From: Vogesella indigofera | Lineage (GTDB): Bacteria; Pseudomonadota; Gammaproteobacteria; Burkholderiales; Chromobacteriaceae | Direction of reading: 5' to 3' | Length of the DNA: 64,000 bases | Assembly: GCF_028548395.1 (NCBI RefSeq) | Contig: NZ_JAQQLA010000001.1 | Span: forward strand, 248,001-312,000 | Shown here: piece by piece, positions 20,459-27,641 of the stretch | How positions within the stretch are numbered: the first letter of the stretch is position 1 | Layout: every line of letters begins with the position of its first letter | Notes under the pieces: model-generated | Databases searched by the model: none | The model's input: the letters and a program-made list of their open reading frames with translations, nothing else | What the model was told of the DNA's origin: nothing | Program-made: the position numbers and the translations under genes

Positions 20459-20485
20459 CAAAAAAACGGGCGCCGACTGGCGCCC
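20459..20485 (-). terminator. Rho-independent terminator of quiC
   Basis: Stem GGGCGCC / GGCGCCC with loop GACT; on the minus strand it is followed by a run of seven T (20460-20466). Lies 27 bases after the quiC stop. Confidence 0.88.
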
Positions 20486-20511
20486 TAAGGAGAGTGTGGT
20501 GATAGCGGAAA

Positions 20512-22407
20512 CTAGCCGCCCTGGCGGTTGCGGCGCTGTGCCTGTGCCGCCAGCCGCACCGGCGCGTTGGCCGCACCGTACTGGTCGTAACTGCCGAGGC
20601 GCTGCACGATCTCGAAGAAGAAACGCTCGTCGAACGGCGCGGAGTACACGTGCAGGAATTCGCCGCCGTTGGCGTCGCGGTCGTACAGCACGTTGTGCTG
20701 CTGCAGGCGTGCGACAAAGTCGTCGTCGAGGCTGAAACGCGCCAGCAGGTCGTCGTAGTAGTTGTCGGGGATGTCCAGCAGCGGCACGCCGTTGGCGCGC
20801 GCCTGCACCACCGCGGCGAAGATGTCGTCGCTGGCGAAGGCGATGTGCTGCAGGCCGGAACCCTTGTAGGTCGACACCGAGCGTGCGATGGCGGTGTTGC
20901 GGTTTTCCGAGATGTTGAGCGGAATGCGGATGCTGTTGTTGGCGCTGCGCACCACGCGGCTCTTCATCAGGCCGTACGGGTCCGGCAGCGTCCACTCGTG
21001 CTCGGTGGCAAAGCCGAAGATGGCGCGGAAGTGCAGGATCCAGTTGTCCATCGTCTCCGCCGGCAGGCCGATGGCGAAGTGATCGAGCGCGGTCAGGCCG
21101 AGGCCGGGTGTGGTCGCGGTGCAGGCGTCGAAGTCCGACTGGTAGATGGACGCACCGTCAACGTTGGCCGCAACCAGATACTGCAGGCTGCCGTCCGGCG
21201 CGCGCACCGCCGGGATGTGGCGCTCGTTGGGGCCGACGCGGCTTTCGAACGGCTTGCAGCCGTACAGCTTGGCGCGGGTCAGCGCCTGCTGTGCGTCGTC
21301 GGTGCGGAACGCCGCGGCGCACAGCGACGGGCCGTGCGACACGTAGAAGGCATGGGCGAAGGAGTCCGGCTCGGCATTGAGGATCAGGTTGATGTCGCCC
21401 TGCTGGTACAGCGTGACGTCCTTGGACTTGTGCTGTCCAGCGCGGCTGAAGCCGAACTGTTGCAGCAGCTTGCCCAGCCGCGCGCCGGAGTCGTCGTCGA
21501 CTGCGAACTCCAGGAACTCCACGCCGTGGTAGTCGGCGGCCGGCGGGGGCGAGAACAGGCTGTCGGCCACCGCGCTGGCGCCCTGTGCGCGCAGGGTGCG
21601 GGCGGTGACTTCTTCCAGATAGCGCAGCGAGCGCAGGCCGTCGATGGCGGTCAGCCGTGTCGGCGCGGCGCGGAAGCCGTCGTTGAACACCTCCAGCGAC
21701 AGCGGGCCGCGGTAGCCGCTCGCGATGATGGGCGCGAGGAAGGCGCCCAGCTCGAAATCGCCCTGGCCGGGGAAGCTGCGGAAATGGCGGCTCCACTCCA
21801 TCACGTCCATGTTCAACAGCGGCGCGTCGGCCAGCTGCACGAACACGATCTTGTCGCCGGGGATCTGCGCCAGCAGCGACAGGTCGTCCTTGATCGCCAG
21901 GGTGTGGAAGCTGTCGAGGATGATGCCGAGGTTGGGGTGGTCGGCCTGCTGCACCAGGCGCCAGGCGTGCTGGTAGGAGTAGACGTGGCGACCCCAGGCC
22001 AGCGCCTCGTAGCCGACCAGGATGTCGCGGCGCGCGGCGCGTTCGGCCAGCTGGCGCAGGTCGTCGGCAATCAGCGCGTCGTCCTGGCTGGTGTCCGCCG
22101 CCACGCTGCTGCACACCAGAATGCGGTCGGTGCCCAGCTCCTGCATCAGGTCGAACTTGCGTTCAGCGCGGTCGAGGTTGCGCGCCAGCCGCTCGCGCGG
22201 GCCGCCCTCGAAATCGCGGAACGGCTGGAACAGCATGATTTCCAGTCCCAGGTCGGCGCACATGCGGCGCACGGTGGCCGGTGTGCCGTCGAAGTAGAGC
22301 AGGTCGTTTTCAAAGATCTCGACGCCGTCAAAACCGGCTGCCGCAATCGCCTCCAGCTTCTCCGGCAGCGTGCCGCTCAGGGACACGGTTGCAATGGAAT
22401 GCTTCAT
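20512..22407 (-). CDS. quiC: 3-dehydroshikimate dehydratase fused to an HPPD-like domain
   Basis: 631 residues in two parts. Residues about 1-290 form an AP-endonuclease-2-type TIM barrel that dehydrates 3-dehydroshikimate to protocatechuate; likely metal residues lie in VGYEALAWGRHVYSYQH, IILDSFHTLAI, VFVQLADAP and SLEVFNDGFR (Glu, Asp, Gln, Glu). Residues about 300-610 form tandem vicinal-oxygen-chelate modules like 4-hydroxyphenylpyruvate dioxygenase (VEFLEFAVDD; LTALDHFAIGLP; GLQHIAFASDDIF; FFFEIVQR). The two-domain layout is that of Pseudomonas QuiC1. GGAGG precedes the start at 22407. It is a separate unit with its own operator at 22441. Confidence 0.92.
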   Translation of the reverse strand: MKHSIATVSLSGTLPEKLEAIAAAGFDGVEIFENDLLYFDGTPATVRRMCADLGLEIMLFQPFRDFEGGPRERLARNLDRAERKFDLMQELGTDRILVCSSVAADTSQDDALIADDLRQLAERAARRDILVGYEALAWGRHVYSYQHAWRLVQQADHPNLGIILDSFHTLAIKDDLSLLAQIPGDKIVFVQLADAPLLNMDVMEWSRHFRSFPGQGDFELGAFLAPIIASGYRGPLSLEVFNDGFRAAPTRLTAIDGLRSLRYLEEVTARTLRAQGASAVADSLFSPPPAADYHGVEFLEFAVDDDSGARLGKLLQQFGFSRAGQHKSKDVTLYQQGDINLILNAEPDSFAHAFYVSHGPSLCAAAFRTDDAQQALTRAKLYGCKPFESRVGPNERHIPAVRAPDGSLQYLVAANVDGASIYQSDFDACTATTPGLGLTALDHFAIGLPAETMDNWILHFRAIFGFATEHEWTLPDPYGLMKSRVVRSANNSIRIPLNISENRNTAIARSVSTYKGSGLQHIAFASDDIFAAVVQARANGVPLLDIPDNYYDDLLARFSLDDDFVARLQQHNVLYDRDANGGEFLHVYSAPFDERFFFEIVQRLGSYDQYGAANAPVRLAAQAQRRNRQGG

Positions 22408-22440
22408 GCCATCCTCCGTTATTGGGTGTGTATCTCCTTA

Positions 22441-22462
22441 TTATGTACCAATTGGTACATAA
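22441..22462 (-). promoter_or_regulatory. Perfect 22-bp palindromic operator upstream of quiC
   Basis: TTATGTACCAA followed directly by its reverse complement, 34 bases before the quiC start. The core TGTACC-N4-GGTACA is shared with the site before aroQ (20270-20287). Binding protein unknown; the symmetry suits a TetR-, GntR- or IclR-type dimer. Confidence 0.75.
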
Positions 22463-22557
22463 GTGGAAAAATCTTGCAGCCGTGCGCCGTGACACGCGGC
22501 CGGCTGCGACAAATTGGCGACAGTGCCGGTGCCGACGCGGCAGCCACGCCATTGCGG

Positions 22558-22579
22558 TTGCGGCCAACCTTGGCCGCAA
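22558..22579. repeat. Inverted pair of the TTGGCCGCAA repeat
   Basis: TTGCGGCCAA and TTGGCCGCAA face each other around CC. One arm extends to the perfect 12-mer AGGTTGGCCGCA (minus strand, 22559-22570), one of 16 such sites in the window. No T-run follows. Confidence 0.7.
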
Positions 22580-23059
22580 GCCCGGCAGTGGGCGGCATGA
22601 AAACCGTTGCTGCAGGCTGTTGCCGGGCAGCGGCGGCAGCGGCCGGTTTTAGCTGCTACGTTTCAGTGGAGGCGGTGGCCGGATTCGCGGCCGGGGAGAG
22701 GACGGTCAACGCCATCACGGAAAATCGTTTTTTATGTCAGTCACTTAGCTGGTTTCACATTTTTGTAATCCAAAAACTACATTTCCCAAAAAAGTGCCAT
22801 AAATACCCAAAAAACGATATTGAGAGGCTGCGGCTTCAACTATAGAGTTTTAGCACCACTACCAGATTGATCTTGCAACAACATTGCATCAGGTCAAGAG
22901 AAAGTCTGGTTCTGGTTGGCAAACGGTTTCACCCCGTCATCAAGCAGGCAACAACAGTTTCGCCGTGGCCGAGCCCGGCGCTGCGCCGTCATCAAGCTGA
23001 CAGCGCGCGCCGCGCGGCGACGGCAAGCGGGTGAAGTGCGGACACACACAAGGAGAAAA

Positions 23060-23386
23060 ATGGTGAGTAACGGGAACAGGATCAGCACGCGCGCCGTGCC
23101 GGGTGTGCTGCTGGCAGCCTTGCTGGCAGTGCCGGCGATGAGCGCCAGCGCCGAAGGCACGGCCGAGATCTCCAGAGGCCAGCAGTACTACGAAAAAATC
23201 TGTGCCAAGTGCCACGAGGCCGGCATCGGCCCGGTACTGCTCGGCCGCGGCCTGCCGGAGGTGATCTTCACCACCATCCCGCGCAGCGGCCTGCGGGCGA
23301 TGCCGGCATTCCGGGTGTCGGACATCGACGACGCCACCTTGCAGAGTCTGGCGAAATACCTCGCCAACTCCAAGCCAAAACCGTAA
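23060..23386 (+). CDS. pchC: p-Cresol methylhydroxylase cytochrome c subunit
   Basis: 108-residue precursor with a Sec signal peptide (VPGVLLAALLAVPAMSASA) and one haem c motif, CAKCH, near residue 52; RAMPAF supplies the likely axial Met. In p-cresol methylhydroxylase this small cytochrome binds the flavoprotein and accepts its electrons in the periplasm. ATG at 23060 has AGGAG five bases upstream. It opens the plus-strand operon, 15 bases before the Tat-signal gene, matching the pchC-X-F order known in Pseudomonas. Confidence 0.88.
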   Translation: MVSNGNRISTRAVPGVLLAALLAVPAMSASAEGTAEISRGQQYYEKICAKCHEAGIGPVLLGRGLPEVIFTTIPRSGLRAMPAFRVSDIDDATLQSLAKYLANSKPKP

Positions 23387-23401
23387 GCGGGAGGAGCAGG
23401 C

Positions 23402-23920
23402 ATGACTACTGATCGTCGCACTTTGCTCAAGGGCCTGGCCGCCGTCGGCCTCGCCTTCACCGGTGGCTCACTGGCGCAGGCCGCCACCGCGCTGCCGGCC
23501 GGCAAGACCTTGGCCGCAAACGCCACGCTGCCACTGACCGCGGTGGTGTCCGGCAGCGCGCTGGACAGCCAGTTTCTGGCCGGCGTCGCCGCCGCCGCGC
23601 AGCAGCACGGCATGCAGCAGCAACCGGCGCTGCGCCTGAACGGGCTGGACGGCACGCTGCTGAACCATATTCACGCACTGGCACAGGATGCGCAGCCGGC
23701 GATGCTGGTCGGGCTGGTGGATGACGCCACCGCCACCGTGTTGCTGGACCTGGTGCGCTCGTCCGGCGGCCGCGTGCTGTCGCAACAGCCGCAGTGGCTG
23801 GGCAGCGATGCCGCGCAGCTGGCCGCGCTGGGGCAGGCCCTGGTGGCCAGCCCGGAGCACGTGCTGCCGGCATCCCATCCGCAGGGCAGCCCCTGCGTTT
23901 CCTTCTGCTGCGTGATCTGA
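23402..23920 (+). CDS. pchX: PchX-like Tat-signal protein of unknown function
   Basis: 172 residues starting MTTDRRTLLKGLAAVGLAF, a twin-arginine signal followed by a hydrophobic segment and AQA cleavage site. The mature part is small and alanine/leucine-rich with no recognised domain and no cofactor motif; it ends in a cysteine-rich tail (CVSFCCVI). Its place between pchC and pchF equals that of pchX in Pseudomonas p-cresol operons, whose function I do not know to be established. PchF itself has no signal peptide, so PchX may help carry it across the membrane (inference). Confidence 0.7.
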   Translation: MTTDRRTLLKGLAAVGLAFTGGSLAQAATALPAGKTLAANATLPLTAVVSGSALDSQFLAGVAAAAQQHGMQQQPALRLNGLDGTLLNHIHALAQDAQPAMLVGLVDDATATVLLDLVRSSGGRVLSQQPQWLGSDAAQLAALGQALVASPEHVLPASHPQGSPCVSFCCVI

Positions 23921-23933
23921 ACGGAGTTATCTC

Positions 23934-25484
23934 ATGGCTAGTAAATATCTTGCCCTGCCCAAGGGCGTCAGCGAGGCCCGTTTCGACGCGGCCATCAAGA
24001 AGTTCACCGCCGCACTGGGCAAAGACAATGTGCTGACATCCGGCGAACACCTGCAGCCCTACACCAAGGTGATGATGGCGGTGGAAACCGAGAAACACAT
24101 CCCGTCCGCCATCGTGATGGCCACCACCGTGGAGCAGGTACAGGCGGTGGTGAAGATCTGCAACGAGTACAAGATTCCGGTGTGGACCATCTCCACCGGC
24201 CGCAACTTCGGCTACGGCTCGGCGGCGCCGGTGGAGCGCGGCCAGATCGTGCTCGACCTGCGCAAGATGAACAAGATCATCCACATCGACCCGGAACTGT
24301 GCACCGCGCTGGTGGAGCCGGGCGTCACCTACCAGCAGCTGTACGACTACATCGAGGACAACAAGCTGCCGCTGATGCTGTCGTTCTCGGCGCCGTCGGC
24401 CATCGCCGGCCCGGTCGGCAACACCATGGACCGCGGCGTCGGCTACACCCCGTACGGCGAGCACTTCCTGATGCAGTGCGGCATGGAAGTGGTGCTGGCC
24501 AACGGCGACGTGTACCGCACCGGCATGGGCGGCGTGAAGGGCGACAAGGCGTGGCAGGTGTTCAAGTGGGGTTACGGCCCGACGCTGGACGGCATGTTCA
24601 CCCAGTCCAACTACGGCATCTGTACCAAGATGGGCTTCTGGCTGATGCCGAAGCCGCCGGTGTTCAAGCCGTTCGAGATCAAGTTCGACAACGAGGCCGA
24701 CATCAGCGAGATCGTGGAAATGCTGCGTCCGCTGCGTATCGCGCAGATCATCCCCAACGCGGTGGTGATCGCCGGCACGCTGTGGGAAGCGGCTACCTGC
24801 AACACCCGCCGCTCCGACTACATCACCACCCCCGGCCACACCCCGGATCACATCGTCAAGCAGATCCAGAAGGACAAGCACCTGGGCGCCTGGAACGTGT
24901 ACGCCGCGCTGTACGGCTCGCCGGAACAGGTGGAAGTGAACTGGAAGATCGTCACCGAGACCATCAAGAAGGCCGGCAAGGGCCGCATCGTGACCCAGGA
25001 AGAGGCCGGTGACACCCAGCCGTTCAAGTACCGCGCGCAGCTGATGTCCGGCGTGCCCAACCTGCAGGAATTCGGCCTCTACAACTGGCGCGGCGGTGGC
25101 GGCTCGATGTGGTTCGCCCCGGTCAGCCAGGCGCGCGGCAGCGAGTGCGACAAGCAGGTGAAACTGGCCAAGACCATCCTCAACAAGCACGGCCTCGACT
25201 ACGTCGGCGAATTCATCGTCGGCTGGCGCGACATGCACCACGTGATCGACGTGCTGTTCGACCGCAGTAGCGAAGAGGAAACCAAGCGCGCCAATGCCTG
25301 CTTTGCCGAGCTGCTGGACGAGTTCGAGAAGGAAGGCTACGCCGTGTACCGCGTCAACACCGCGTTCCAGGAACGGGTGGCCAACAGCTACGGCCCGGTG
25401 AAGCGCAAGCTGGAAAAAACCATCAAGCGCGCACTGGACCCGAACGGCATCCTGGCACCGGGCAAGTCCGGCATCCGCATCTAA
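23934..25484 (+). CDS. pchF: p-Cresol methylhydroxylase flavoprotein subunit
   Basis: 516-residue member of the VAO/PCMH family. N-terminal PP-loop FAD-binding domain (VWTISTGRNFGYGSAAPVERG, SAIAGPVGNTMDRGVGYTPYG); the tyrosine expected to carry covalent FAD is Tyr383 in FGLYNWRGGGG, equivalent to Tyr384 of the Pseudomonas enzyme. It oxidises p-cresol to 4-hydroxybenzyl alcohol and on to 4-hydroxybenzaldehyde. No signal peptide is visible although the enzyme works with a periplasmic cytochrome. The sequence is very close to PchF rather than to vanillyl-alcohol oxidase, which uses a His. Confidence 0.92.
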   Translation: MASKYLALPKGVSEARFDAAIKKFTAALGKDNVLTSGEHLQPYTKVMMAVETEKHIPSAIVMATTVEQVQAVVKICNEYKIPVWTISTGRNFGYGSAAPVERGQIVLDLRKMNKIIHIDPELCTALVEPGVTYQQLYDYIEDNKLPLMLSFSAPSAIAGPVGNTMDRGVGYTPYGEHFLMQCGMEVVLANGDVYRTGMGGVKGDKAWQVFKWGYGPTLDGMFTQSNYGICTKMGFWLMPKPPVFKPFEIKFDNEADISEIVEMLRPLRIAQIIPNAVVIAGTLWEAATCNTRRSDYITTPGHTPDHIVKQIQKDKHLGAWNVYAALYGSPEQVEVNWKIVTETIKKAGKGRIVTQEEAGDTQPFKYRAQLMSGVPNLQEFGLYNWRGGGGSMWFAPVSQARGSECDKQVKLAKTILNKHGLDYVGEFIVGWRDMHHVIDVLFDRSSEEETKRANACFAELLDEFEKEGYAVYRVNTAFQERVANSYGPVKRKLEKTIKRALDPNGILAPGKSGIRI

Positions 25485-25499
25485 GGCAGGAAACAAGCG

Positions 25500-26972
25500 A
25501 TGACAACGAAACAAGCATACGACGGCTTCGAACTGCAGCCGATCGCCGGCCAGTGGCGCCGCGGTGGTTCCAGCCAGCAGCTGACCGACAGTAATCCGTA
25601 CTCCGGCGACACCCTGCTGCAGCTGCAGCTGGCCAGCCGCGACGACGTGGACGCGGCCTACGCCGCCGCTGCCGCCGCGCAGCAGGAGTGGGCGGCCCGC
25701 CTGCCGGAAGAGCGCGCCGCGGTGCTGCACCGCGCGGTGGAGATCATGCTGGCGCGCGCCGAGGAGATCCAGGACTGGATCGTGCGCGAATCCGGCAGCT
25801 CGCGGCTAAAGGCCATCATCGAATGGGACAGCGCGCGGCGCATCACCCAGGAGTCCGCCACCTTCTGCAACCGTGTCGAGGGCCGCATCCTGGCCTCGGC
25901 CATCCCGAATCAGGAAAGCCGCGTCTACCGTGCGCCGCTGGGCGTGGTCGGCGTGATCAGCCCGTGGAACTTCCCCTACCACCTGACCGCGCGCTCCATC
26001 GCCCCAGCGCTGGCGCTGGGCAACGCGGTGGTGGTGAAGCCGGCCAGCGATACCCCGGTGACCGGCGGCCTGTTGCTGGCCAAGATCTACGAGGAAGCCG
26101 GCCTGCCGGCCGGGCTGTTCAGCGTGGTGGCCGGCGCCGGCAGCGAGATCGGTGACCATTTCGTCGCGCATCCGGTGCCGAGCCTGATCTCGTTCACCGG
26201 TTCCACCGAGGTTGGCCGCAATGTTGGCCGCATCGCCACCGGCGGGCGGCACATCAAGCGCGTGGCGCTGGAGTTGGGCGGCAACGCCCCGCTGGTGGTG
26301 CTGGACGACGCCGACATCGAACAGGCGGCACAGGCGGCGGTAGTCGGCCGCTTCCTGCATCAGGGCCAGATCTGCATGAGCACCAACCGCGTGATCGTCG
26401 ACGCCAGGGTGCACGACCAGTTCGTGGCCGCGCTGAAGGCGCGCGTCGAAAAGCTGCCTTACGGCGACCCGGCCAACCCGGCCAACATCGTCGGCCCGCT
26501 GATCAACGGCAAGCAGCTGGACGGCGTGCTGAGCAAGATCGAGCAGGCGAAAAAGGACGGCGCCACGCTGCTGGTCGGCGGCGCGCCGCAGGGCAATGTA
26601 CTGCCGCCGCACCTGTTCGTGGATGTCGACCCCAGCTGGTCCATCGCCGTGGACGAGACCTTCGGCCCGGTGCTGCCGGTGATCAAGGCCCGCGACGAGG
26701 CGCACGCGCTGGAACTGGCCAATGCCAGCGAATACGGTCTGTCCGCCGCGGTGTTCACCCGCGACTACGCCCGCGGCCTGCACTTTGCCCGCGGCATCCG
26801 CAGCGGCATGTGCCACATCAACGACATCACCGTCGACGACCAGACCAACGCGCCGTTCGGCGGCGAGAAGAACTCCGGTCTCGGCCGTTTCAACGGCGAG
26901 TGGGCGATCGAGGAGTTCACCCGCGCGCAGTGGGTAACGCTGCAGTTCCAGCCGCGCCCGTATCCGTTCTGA
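25500..26972 (+). CDS. pchA: 4-Hydroxybenzaldehyde dehydrogenase
   Basis: 490-residue NAD(P)-dependent aldehyde dehydrogenase. [14 protein letters not shown], the Glu in [12 protein letters not shown] and the catalytic Cys in LHQGQICMS are intact. Fifteen bases after pchF, so co-transcribed; the natural substrate is the 4-hydroxybenzaldehyde released by PchCF, giving 4-hydroxybenzoate. The monooxygenase that would convert this to protocatechuate (PobA) is not in the window. Two adjacent copies of the TTGGCCGCA repeat lie inside the gene (26209-26233). Confidence 0.88.
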   Translation: MTTKQAYDGFELQPIAGQWRRGGSSQQLTDSNPYSGDTLLQLQLASRDDVDAAYAAAAAAQQEWAARLPEERAAVLHRAVEIMLARAEEIQDWIVRESGSSRLKAIIEWDSARRITQESATFCNRVEGRILASAIPNQESRVYRAPLGVVGVISPWNFPYHLTARSIAPALALGNAVVVKPASDTPVTGGLLLAKIYEEAGLPAGLFSVVAGAGSEIGDHFVAHPVPSLISFTGSTEVGRNVGRIATGGRHIKRVALELGGNAPLVVLDDADIEQAAQAAVVGRFLHQGQICMSTNRVIVDARVHDQFVAALKARVEKLPYGDPANPANIVGPLINGKQLDGVLSKIEQAKKDGATLLVGGAPQGNVLPPHLFVDVDPSWSIAVDETFGPVLPVIKARDEAHALELANASEYGLSAAVFTRDYARGLHFARGIRSGMCHINDITVDDQTNAPFGGEKNSGLGRFNGEWAIEEFTRAQWVTLQFQPRPYPF

Positions 26973-27033
26973 GCATCGTCATTCATTGCATCACGCCGGC
27001 GGCGGCCGCCGCCGGCATCTTCAGGAGTCAACC

Positions 27034-27342
27034 ATGCAATCACGCCGCAATTTTCTGATCAAAAGCGTAGGGGTCGTTTCCGCGCTGGCCGTGGCCCGTA
27101 GCGCGCTGGCCGCCGCCCCGAAAGTGGACGCCAAAGACCCGACCGCGGTGGCACTGGGCTACGTCGCCGACGCCGCCAAGGTCGACAAGGCCAAGCAGCC
27201 GAAATACGCCGCCGGCCAGAGCTGCAGCAACTGCCAGTTCTACCAGGGCAAGGCCAGCGACGCCTTCGCACCCTGTCCGATGCTGGCCGGCAAGCAGGTC
27301 GCCGGCAAGGGCTGGTGCAACGTCTACGTCAAGAAAGCCTGA
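27034..27342 (+). CDS. High-potential iron-sulfur protein (HiPIP)
   Basis: 102-residue precursor. MQSRRNFLIKSVGVVSALAVA is a twin-arginine signal, as expected for a protein that is folded with its cluster before export. The four cluster cysteines are visible as CSNC, then CPML and WCNVY, with the family pattern C-x2-C-x(n)-C-x(n)-C. A 4Fe-4S periplasmic electron carrier; in this operon it could take electrons from PchC. AGGAG precedes the ATG at 27034. Confidence 0.9.
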   Translation: MQSRRNFLIKSVGVVSALAVARSALAAAPKVDAKDPTAVALGYVADAAKVDKAKQPKYAAGQSCSNCQFYQGKASDAFAPCPMLAGKQVAGKGWCNVYVKKA

Positions 27343-27402
27343 TCGTTAATCGCCGGGCCAGGTTGGCCGCAGGCCGGCCGTGGCGGGCGCAAGGAGAGCG
27401 CA

Positions 27403-27579
27403 ATGGGTTCATTCAGCCTGTGGCACTGGTTGATCGTGCTGGCGGTGGTGCTGCTGGTGTTCGGCACCAAAAAACTGCGCCATGTCGGCGCCGATCTGGG
27501 CGGCGCGGTACGCGGCTTCAGGCAGGGCATGCAGGGTGAGGGCGAGCCGCCCGCAAGCGATGCCACGCCGAAAAGCTAG
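27403..27579 (+). CDS. tatA: Small TatA/E-type translocase subunit
   Basis: 58 residues: [21 protein letters not shown], then [22 protein letters not shown] and a short acidic tail. One N-terminal membrane helix, the FGTKKL hinge and an amphipathic helix are exactly the TatA layout, though the protein is shorter than most housekeeping TatA (about 75-90). AAGGAGAG lies upstream. No tatB or tatC is nearby. Its location beside two Tat substrates (PchX and HiPIP) suggests a dedicated copy for this pathway. Confidence 0.88.
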   Translation: MGSFSLWHWLIVLAVVLLVFGTKKLRHVGADLGGAVRGFRQGMQGEGEPPASDATPKS

Positions 27580-27641
27580 TTGCCGGCCGGCGCGCGGCGG
27601 CATACAAACGCAGCATGACCCATCACCCTGCGGAGAGCGCC

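Larger units (their letters stand above)
22408..23059. other. Divergent intergenic region between quiC and the p-cresol operon
   Basis: 652 bases without a convincing gene. It holds the quiC operator (22441-22462), a head-to-head pair of the GGCCGCAA repeat (22558-22579), and an AT-rich tract (about 22725-22860) unlike the surrounding GC-rich DNA, which probably contains the promoter of the plus-strand pch genes. An imperfect inverted repeat (TGAT-CT-TGCAA ... TTGCATCA, 22868-22891) could be an activator site. No confident -35/-10 pair could be picked. Confidence 0.5.

Noticed and set aside
20650..22845. 731-codon plus-strand frame opposite quiC
   Set aside because: It mirrors the third-position GC bias of quiC, lacks a ribosome site and any domain, and would overlap the whole of a well-supported gene.
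23457..25730. 757-codon minus-strand frame opposite pchX, pchF and the start of pchA
   Set aside because: Antisense shadow of three recognisable genes; composition is biased and no homology is recognisable.
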